From NCBI GenBank assembly GCA_016933415.1, contig JAFGAX010000118.1:1-36709 (forward strand): a DNA stretch of 36,709 nt, given 5' to 3'. The DNA comes from a bacterium. GTDB lineage: Bacteria; Zhuqueibacterota; QNDG01; DTFT01. The position numbers and the translations under genes were made by a program. Under the pieces are notes generated by a model. That model saw nothing but the letters and a program-made list of their open reading frames with translations, searched no databases and was not told where the DNA came from. Positions 31,098-36,709 of the stretch are shown here, piece after piece. The first letter of the stretch is position 1. The number at the start of each line of letters is the position of its first letter.

Positions 31098-33078
31098 GCC
31101 CTGGAAATGCTGCGACCGCTGCACCCACGAAGCCGCGAAGCCGTGCCCCGATCTCATCGCCTGCCTGCAGGACGGCAGGGCCTGCCATGACGACACCGCC
31201 TGCGCGGCGTTCCGGAGCGGACGTTCGGCGGCCGCCTCGCGGAACGGCCTCGACATCCCCGTCATCACCATCGGCACCGGGACCTGCGGGCTGGGCGCGG
31301 GCGCGGGGAAAACGCTCGCCCGCATCCGGCAGTGGCTCGCGTCCGGCAACCGGAAGGCCGACGTGGTGGAAGTGGGCTGCATCGGCCTGTGCGTCGAGGA
31401 GCCCATCGTCGACGTCCAGATGCCCGGCCGCTGCCGGCTGTCGTTCGGAAAGGTCACGGAAGACAGGATCGAAGCCATTCTGTCCGGCGTGTTCGAGGGC
31501 CGGATTCCGTCCGAAAAACGAATCGGTCAGCACCGGCACGCTTCGCTTCAGCCGTGGGAAGGCGTTCCCTATATCGACGAACACCCCTTTTTCGCTCTCC
31601 AGACACGCCGCGTGCTGGCCAATTGCGGCGTGCTCGATCCGTCGAGCCTCGAAGCATACGTCGCCTCGGGCGGATACCGCGCCTTCGCCGCGGCCCTGCA
31701 CGACCATACGCCGCGCGAAGTCTGCGACCTCGTCCGGAAGAGCGGTCTCCGCGGACGGGGCGGCGGCGGCTTCTCCACGGGCATGAAATGGCAGCTGGCG
31801 CTGGACCAGGCCTCGGACCGGAAGTACTTCATCTGCAACGCGGACGAGGGCGATCCGGGCGCCTTCATGGACCGGGCCGTGATCGAGGGCGACCCGTACC
31901 GGCTCCTCGAGGGCCTGTCGATCGCGTCCTATGCCATCGGCGCCACGAAGGCCTATGTCTACATCCGCGCCGAATATCCCCTGGCGATCCGGCGGCTGGA
32001 ACATGCCATCGCCGAGTCGAGACGCTTTGGACTCCTCGGCGCCAACGTTCTGGACAGCGGGTTCAAACTCGACGTGCTCATCAAGAAGGGCGCCGGCGCC
32101 TTTGTGTGCGGCGAGGAGACGGCGCTCATCCACTCCATCGAGGGCAAGCGCGGCATGCCCCGTCCCCGTCCGCCCTTTCCCACAACCAGCGGCCTGTTCG
32201 GCAAGCCCACGGTGATCAACAACGTCGAAACCCTGGCCAACGTGCCGGACGTCCTCACCCTCGGCCCCGAGGCGTTCGCGTCCGTGGGCACGGAGTCCAG
32301 CAAAGGCACCAAGGTCTTCGCCCTCTCCGGCAAGATCTCGCGGACCGGGCTCGTCGAGGTCGCCATGGGAGTCACGCTCCGCCGCATCGTCGAGGACATC
32401 GGCGGCGGAATCCCGAACGGGAAAAAGTTCAAGGCCGTGCAGATCGGAGGGCCCTCGGGCGGGTGCATTTCCGAGGAGAACCTGGACATCGCCATCGACT
32501 ACGAATCGCTGATCCGGGTCGGCGCCATGATGGGCTCGGGCGGCCTGGTGGTCATGGACGAGGACACCTGCATGGTCGACCTCGCCAAGTTCTTCATGGA
32601 CTTCATCCAGCGGGAAAGCTGCGGCAAGTGCATCCCCTGCCGCGAGGGCACGCGCCGGATGCTGGAAATCCTCCAGCGGATCACACGGAGCCGGCGGAAC
32701 GAGACGGAGAACGACGCGCTCGAGCGTTTCCAGGGCGTCCTGTACCTGAACCGGCTCGCCGGCGTCATCCGCGACACGAGCCTGTGCGGGCTCGGCCGGT
32801 CCGCGCCGAACCCCGTGCTCTCGACCCTGCGCTGGTTCAAGGACGAATACGAAGCCCACATCTATGAACGCCGCTGTCCGGCCGGCGCGTGCACGGAGCT
32901 GCTGCAGTATACGATCGAAAAGGACAAATGCACGGGATGCACGCTGTGCGCGAAAAACTGCCCGGCCGAAGCCATCCTGGGCAATCCCAAGGCGCCGCAC
33001 TACATCATCCCGGACAAGTGCGTCGGGTGCGGGAACTGCGTCACCGTCTGCAGGTTCGGCGCGGTTTCCGCGCAATGA
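31084..33078 (+). CDS. hydB: NAD-linked [FeFe]-hydrogenase subunit HydB (NuoF-like flavoprotein)
   Basis: A 664-residue fusion. Residues 1-45 are Cys-rich (C9, C10, C13, C21, C27, C34, C40), not part of the standard NuoF core. A thioredoxin-like 2Fe-2S domain follows (about 55-135; C68, C99, C103 in GTGTCGLG and VGCIGLC). The NuoF core has the NADH/FMN loops GRGGGGF (224-230) and CNADEGDPGAF (251-261), an SLBB region, and a 4Fe-4S site (C513, C516, C519, C568). The C-terminus has two ferredoxin clusters (C616/619/622/626 and C646/649/652/656). This is the NAD(H)-reacting, possibly bifurcating subunit of HydABC enzymes. A 393-bp spacer with repeats separates it from hydA. Confidence 0.95.
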   Translation: MPHTEPWKCCDRCTHEAAKPCPDLIACLQDGRACHDDTACAAFRSGRSAAASRNGLDIPVITIGTGTCGLGAGAGKTLARIRQWLASGNRKADVVEVGCIGLCVEEPIVDVQMPGRCRLSFGKVTEDRIEAILSGVFEGRIPSEKRIGQHRHASLQPWEGVPYIDEHPFFALQTRRVLANCGVLDPSSLEAYVASGGYRAFAAALHDHTPREVCDLVRKSGLRGRGGGGFSTGMKWQLALDQASDRKYFICNADEGDPGAFMDRAVIEGDPYRLLEGLSIASYAIGATKAYVYIRAEYPLAIRRLEHAIAESRRFGLLGANVLDSGFKLDVLIKKGAGAFVCGEETALIHSIEGKRGMPRPRPPFPTTSGLFGKPTVINNVETLANVPDVLTLGPEAFASVGTESSKGTKVFALSGKISRTGLVEVAMGVTLRRIVEDIGGGIPNGKKFKAVQIGGPSGGCISEENLDIAIDYESLIRVGAMMGSGGLVVMDEDTCMVDLAKFFMDFIQRESCGKCIPCREGTRRMLEILQRITRSRRNETENDALERFQGVLYLNRLAGVIRDTSLCGLGRSAPNPVLSTLRWFKDEYEAHIYERRCPAGACTELLQYTIEKDKCTGCTLCAKNCPAEAILGNPKAPHYIIPDKCVGCGNCVTVCRFGAVSAQ

Positions 33079-33100
33079 AAAGATGGAACGCGAAAGAAAT

Positions 33101-33450
33101 GGAACACGGATTGAACGGATTTTAAGGATTACCACGGATAGAGCAGGTGAATTAGTGTAATTCATTGATTCAAGGCTGGAGTAAACAAGACGAATCGATG
33201 CTGACAGGATTGAAGCCGACATAGTGAATGAGAAAACTTGGGGATTGAGCGGAAAAATGATGCAAACGGTAAGGATTGAATTACCATAATATCACAGATC
33301 CGTGCAAATCCGCCTCATCCGTTCAATCCGTGTTCCATATGGACGAGTGATCCGGGGACCGGACAGGATAACATGTGAATAAGAAGGAGTGAATTACCCT
33401 ATTCCTCTAAATCCGTGCGAATCCGCTTCATCCGTTCAATCCGTGTTCTA
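33101..33450. repeat. ATCCGTTCA-type arrays between hydB and hydA
   Basis: Two direct copies of about 40 bp at 33297-33337 and 33409-33450 share the order ATCCGTGC-AATCCGC-TCATCCG-TTCAATCCGTG. An inverted, shorter copy lies at 33101-33139. Units are about 8 bp. The arrays sit inside what should be one operon, and the right one ends 22 bp before hydA, just before its ribosome site. No gene is seen in the 393-bp spacer. Confidence 0.75.
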
Positions 33451-33471
33451 TTGCCAATAAAGGAGCCTTGC

Positions 33472-35181
33472 GTGATACAGATCGAAGTCAACAACCGGAC
33501 GATCCAGGCCAACGAAGGCGAAACCCTCCTCACAGCCCTCAAGCGCGAGGGCATCAAGGTGCCCACGCTCTGCCACCTGGAGGGGCTCTTCCCCAGCGGG
33601 GCCTGCCGCATGTGCGTGGTCGAGATCGAAGGCGTGCCCGGTCTGATGCCCTCCTGCGCGTACCCCGTCCGGGAGGGCATGAAGATCCGGACGCATTCAC
33701 CCAAGGCGATCCGCGCGCGCAAGACCATCGTGGAGCTGCTGCTCGCCAACCATCCGGACGACTGCCTGTACTGCGTTCGGAACGGGGAATGCGACCTGCA
33801 GGACCTGGCCCGGGAGCTGGGCGTGCGCCAGCGCCGGTTTCAGGGCGCCAAGTCCACGCACAAGATGGACATCTCGAGCCCGGCCATCGAGCGCGACCCG
33901 GACAAGTGCATTCTCTGCGGCAAGTGCGTCCGCGTCTGCGAGGAAGTGCAGGGCGTGTCGGCCATCGACTTCATCGGCCGGGGCAGCAGGACGGTCGTGG
34001 GGCCCGCCTTCGACGAGGGCATGAACGTTTCGAGCTGCATCAACTGCGGCCAGTGCGTCGTCGTGTGCCCGACCGGGGCCCTGCGGGAGCAGAGCGGCCT
34101 GAAGCGCGTCATCAGCGCCATTCAGAATCCGAAAAAACTCGTGGTGGTCCAGCACGCGCCGGCCGTATCGGTCACGCTCGGCGAGGAATTCGGCCTCAAG
34201 CCCGGCGCGGACGTAATGGGCATCATGGCCGCCGCGTTCCGCAGGCTCGGATTCGACCGCGTCTTCGACACCTCGTTCTCCGCCGACGTGACCATCATGG
34301 AGGAGGCCGCGGAATTCATCCAGCGCGTACGAACGGGCGGCCGCCTGCCCATGTTCACCAGCTGTTCACCGGGATGGATCAAGTTCGTGGAGCAGTTCTA
34401 TCCGGAGTTCCGGGAGAACCTCTCCACCTGCAAGAGTCCCCAGCAGATGATGGGCGCGCTGATCAAGAGCGCTTTCGCCGAACGAGAAGGCATATCGCCC
34501 GAAGACATCTTCAGCGTGTCCGTCATGCCCTGCACCGCCAAGAAATTCGAATGCGAGCGTTCCGAGATGATCGCGGACGTGGACGCCGTGCTGACCACCC
34601 GCGAACTGTCCCGCGTGATCCGCATGCGCGGACTCGACCTGAAGTCCCTGGAGCCCGAGCCCAACGACTCGCCCTTCGGCGAACGCAGCAGCGCGGGCAA
34701 GCTCTTCGGCGTGTCTGGCGGCGTGATGGAGGCCGCCATTCGGACCGCGCATTTCTTCCTGACCGGGAAGGAAATCGACCGTCCCAAAATCCAGGAACTC
34801 CGCGGGCTGGACGGGATCAAGCAGGTGCACCTCGAGGTCGGCGGCATCCGCATGGGGTTCGCCGTGGTCTCCGGCCTGGGCAACGCGCGCAGGATTCTCG
34901 AGGAGATCAAGGCCGGCCGGAACGACCTGCACTTCATCGAGGTCATGACCTGCCCCGGCGGATGCATCGCGGGCGGCGGCCAGCCGCTGAGCGCCAATCT
35001 GGCGGCCGTCCGGGCCCGGATGAAGGCCCTGTACGAGATCGACGAGACGGCCCGCATCCGGACCTCGCACGGGAACCCCTCCATCGTCCGGCTGTACAAG
35101 GAATTCCTGGGCGAGCCCCTCGGCGGGAAAAGCCACCGCCTGCTGCACACGCATTACCACGAGCGGGACGTCCTGCAATGA
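33472..35181 (+). CDS. hydA: [FeFe]-hydrogenase catalytic subunit HydA
   Basis: A 569-residue enzyme from GTG 33472, which has AGGAG seven bases upstream; an open extension to 33415 is repeat sequence. Domains in order: 2Fe-2S (C34, C45, C48, C62), His-Cys 4Fe-4S (H94, C98, C101, C107), two 4Fe-4S (C146/149/152/156 and C189/192/195/199), then the H-domain with L1 TSCSPGW (296-302), L2 MPCTAKKFE (C353) and L3 TCPGGCIAGGG (C494, C498), and a small-subunit-like tail LYKEFLGEPLGGKSH. It makes or oxidises H2 in the cytoplasm with HydB and HydC. L1 has Ser where the classic motif TSCCPxW has its second Cys. No maturases (HydE, F, G) are in the window. Confidence 0.95.
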   Translation: MIQIEVNNRTIQANEGETLLTALKREGIKVPTLCHLEGLFPSGACRMCVVEIEGVPGLMPSCAYPVREGMKIRTHSPKAIRARKTIVELLLANHPDDCLYCVRNGECDLQDLARELGVRQRRFQGAKSTHKMDISSPAIERDPDKCILCGKCVRVCEEVQGVSAIDFIGRGSRTVVGPAFDEGMNVSSCINCGQCVVVCPTGALREQSGLKRVISAIQNPKKLVVVQHAPAVSVTLGEEFGLKPGADVMGIMAAAFRRLGFDRVFDTSFSADVTIMEEAAEFIQRVRTGGRLPMFTSCSPGWIKFVEQFYPEFRENLSTCKSPQQMMGALIKSAFAEREGISPEDIFSVSVMPCTAKKFECERSEMIADVDAVLTTRELSRVIRMRGLDLKSLEPEPNDSPFGERSSAGKLFGVSGGVMEAAIRTAHFFLTGKEIDRPKIQELRGLDGIKQVHLEVGGIRMGFAVVSGLGNARRILEEIKAGRNDLHFIEVMTCPGGCIAGGGQPLSANLAAVRARMKALYEIDETARIRTSHGNPSIVRLYKEFLGEPLGGKSHRLLHTHYHERDVLQ

Positions 35182-35236
35182 CCCGCCGCCGGCCGCGCGT
35201 CCGAATCCGGCCGGCCCGGGGGAAGGGTGAACGGAT

Positions 35237-36709
35237 TTGCCGCTGAGAAAAACAGAACCGCTCGTCAGCACGATCTACGACCGGTGCCGGGTCTGCTACA
35301 CCTGCGTGCGGGAGTGCCCCGCCAAGGCGATCCGGATCGCCGGAGGCCAGGCCCAGGTCATTTCCGACAGCTGCATCGGGTGCGGCAACTGCGTGCGCGT
35401 CTGCAGCCAGAACGCCAAGCGGGTCCGGAACAACATCCCCGAGATCGAGCGCCTGCTCGAATCGGACGACCTCGTCGCGGCCATTGTCGCGCCCAGCTTC
35501 GCGGCGGAATTTCCGGACACGGCCCATACCCGCCTCGTCGGCATGATCCGCGCGCTCGGATTCTCCTTCGTCCACGAGGTCGGGTTCGGGGCCGACCTGG
35601 TGGCGCGCCGCATGCGCGAGCTTCTGGACGCGCCCGGCGGGAAACGGTATATTTCCACCGCCTGCCCGGCCGTTTTCGGCTATGTCAAGCGGTACCACCC
35701 CGAGCTCCTGGACGACCTGTCGCCCGTGGTCTCCCCCATGATCGCCACGGCGAGGGTTCTGCATGCGATGCATGGGCCGGATCTCCGCATCATCTTCATC
35801 GGCCCCTGCATTTCGAAGAAGATCGAAGCCGAGAGCGAGGAGGTCGACGGCGAAGTGGACGAAGTGCTGACCTTCTCGGAGCTCCGGGGCATGTTCGAGC
35901 GCCACGGCGTCACCCCCGGCGGCGTCACGCCGCGCGACTTCAACCCGCCCCACGCGGGCAAGGGATCTCTCTTCCCGGTCGGCCGCGGACTCCTCGAGGC
36001 CGCCGGCATCGAAGAGGACCTGGTCGACGGCAAGGTCGTGTCCGCCAACGGGAAGGCCATCTTCATCGACGCGGTGATGGAATTCTCGACCGGGGACGTG
36101 GAGGCCCGTTTTCTCGACGTGCTCTGCTGTGACGGATGCATCATGGGACCCGGCATGACGACCGAGGCGCCCCCGTTCCGGCGCCGCAGCCTGATCAGCC
36201 GCTATGCCCGCGACATCATCGGCCGCCGCGATAAAGCCGCCTGGCAGGACGCCATGGACCGGTTCGCAGACATCAACCTGAGCCGCCGCTTCATCCCGTT
36301 CGACCAGCGCGTGCCCCCGCCGCCCGAAGAGAAGATCCGGGAGGTGCTCGCGACGATCGGGAAGTTCCGCAGGGAGGACGAGCTGAACTGCGGCGCGTGC
36401 GGGTACGACACCTGCCGCGAGCATGCCGCCGCCATCATCCGCGGCCACGCCGAGGAGGAGATGTGCCTGCCCTACTCCATCGAGCAGCTGCACAGCACCA
36501 TCCGCGAGCTGAATGTCTCCAACCGGCGGCTGGACGAGACCCGCGAGGCGCTCATCCAGTCCGAAAAGATGGCGAGCATGGGTCAGCTGGCCGCCGGTAT
36601 CGCGCACGAGGTCAACAACCCGCTCGGCGTGGTGCTGATGTACGCGCACCTTCTCAAGGACGCGGCCGACCGGCCCTCGCAGATGACCGACGACCTGAAG
36701 ATGATCGTG
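35237..36709 (+). CDS. hydrogenase-like sensor histidine kinase (partial, runs off window)
   Basis: At least 491 residues, open at the window end. Two 4Fe-4S ferredoxin motifs (C17/20/23/27; C46/49/52/56) precede an [FeFe]-hydrogenase-like H-domain with TACPAV (C143; Ala where catalytic enzymes have the proton-relay Cys), GPCISKK (C191) and CCDGCIMGPG (C297, C301). A further Fe-S domain has CGACGYDTC and a later Cys (C385/388/393/410), and a HisKA domain has LAAGIAHEVNNPL with H456. The ATPase domain lies beyond the edge. This architecture fits HydS/HfsB-type H2 or redox sensors. TTG 35237 with GGAAGGG upstream is the only early start, since an in-frame TGA lies at 35228. It follows hydA by 55 bp. 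Confidence 0.9.
   Translation, partial: MPLRKTEPLVSTIYDRCRVCYTCVRECPAKAIRIAGGQAQVISDSCIGCGNCVRVCSQNAKRVRNNIPEIERLLESDDLVAAIVAPSFAAEFPDTAHTRLVGMIRALGFSFVHEVGFGADLVARRMRELLDAPGGKRYISTACPAVFGYVKRYHPELLDDLSPVVSPMIATARVLHAMHGPDLRIIFIGPCISKKIEAESEEVDGEVDEVLTFSELRGMFERHGVTPGGVTPRDFNPPHAGKGSLFPVGRGLLEAAGIEEDLVDGKVVSANGKAIFIDAVMEFSTGDVEARFLDVLCCDGCIMGPGMTTEAPPFRRRSLISRYARDIIGRRDKAAWQDAMDRFADINLSRRFIPFDQRVPPPPEEKIREVLATIGKFRREDELNCGACGYDTCREHAAAIIRGHAEEEMCLPYSIEQLHSTIRELNVSNRRLDETREALIQSEKMASMGQLAAGIAHEVNNPLGVVLMYAHLLKDAADRPSQMTDDLKMIV

Noticed and set aside
31000-33222. 740-codon open frame on the minus strand
   Set aside because: Antisense to hydB. The hydB strand holds all the NuoF motifs, and this frame has none.
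33415-33471. Longer hydA start adding 19 residues
   Set aside because: The extra sequence is part of the ATCCGTTCA-type repeat; GTG 33472 has a good ribosome site and gives the family N-terminus.
33079-33471. Insertion sequence between hydB and hydA
   Set aside because: No transposase frame, terminal inverted repeat pair or target duplication is visible; only short repeat arrays are seen.
35227-36132. 301-codon open frame on the plus strand
   Set aside because: Out of frame with the sensor kinase, whose ferredoxin and H-domain motifs are read from 35237 in another frame through the window end.

Overview
The window looks like a stretch of chromosome from a GC-rich, fermentative, anaerobic bacterium with an outer membrane. 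The evidence is two outer-membrane beta-barrel proteins, a heptose-precursor isomerase (GmhA), and an NAD-linked [FeFe]-hydrogenase under a Rex redox repressor. A bacterial geranylgeranylglyceryl-phosphate-synthase homologue and a BatA-type protein hint at the FCB side of the tree (Bacteroidota and related candidate phyla), but the phylum cannot be fixed from this window alone. No phage, conjugative or IS genes and no CRISPR array were seen; the accessory signal lies in the non-coding spacers.

Layout. From 112 to about 22040 everything recognised reads leftward (minus strand). In transcription order there is a tRNA/RNA block (Gln, two Arg, Glu, tadA, two Ser, Ala, a long Alu-domain SRP RNA), then dnaX-ebfC-recR, pgsA-pgpA, cinA, thpR-recA-recX, alaS, an envelope group (GGGP synthase homologue, CpsB-like phosphatase, gmhA, BatA-like protein), hflX with a sigma54-type response regulator, and a BamA/TamA-like barrel. 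The order tadA, SRP RNA, dnaX, ebfC, recR is the one known from Bacillus. dnaX carries an in-frame A AAA AAG slippery heptamer inside a nine-A run, followed two codons later by a -1 frame stop, so both tau and a shorter gamma-like subunit are predicted.

From 22242 to 29182, still leftward, lie an Fe-S aldo/keto reductase, an autoregulated pentose-type operon (lacI family regulator, divergent xylose isomerase, xylulokinase) with a clear promoter and palindromic operator, and a receiver-domain protein paired with a small outer-membrane barrel.

From 29974 to the right edge, on the plus strand, is the most interesting locus: rex, hydC, hydB, hydA and a sensor kinase (cut by the window edge) that fuses ferredoxin domains, a degenerate [FeFe]-hydrogenase H-domain, a further Fe-S domain and a histidine-kinase domain. 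A Rex operator overlaps the predicted start site of the rex-hyd transcript. The inferred logic is that a high NADH/NAD+ ratio lifts Rex, the trimeric hydrogenase disposes of electrons as H2, and the last protein senses H2 or redox state and signals by phosphotransfer.

The spacers hold several dispersed repeat families: REP/BIME-like paired hairpins placed mainly at gene 3' ends, three classes of short roughly 8-bp arrays often in inverted pairs (including each spacer between four of the tRNAs), and a two-copy structured repeat of about 93 bp whose stems show compensatory changes.
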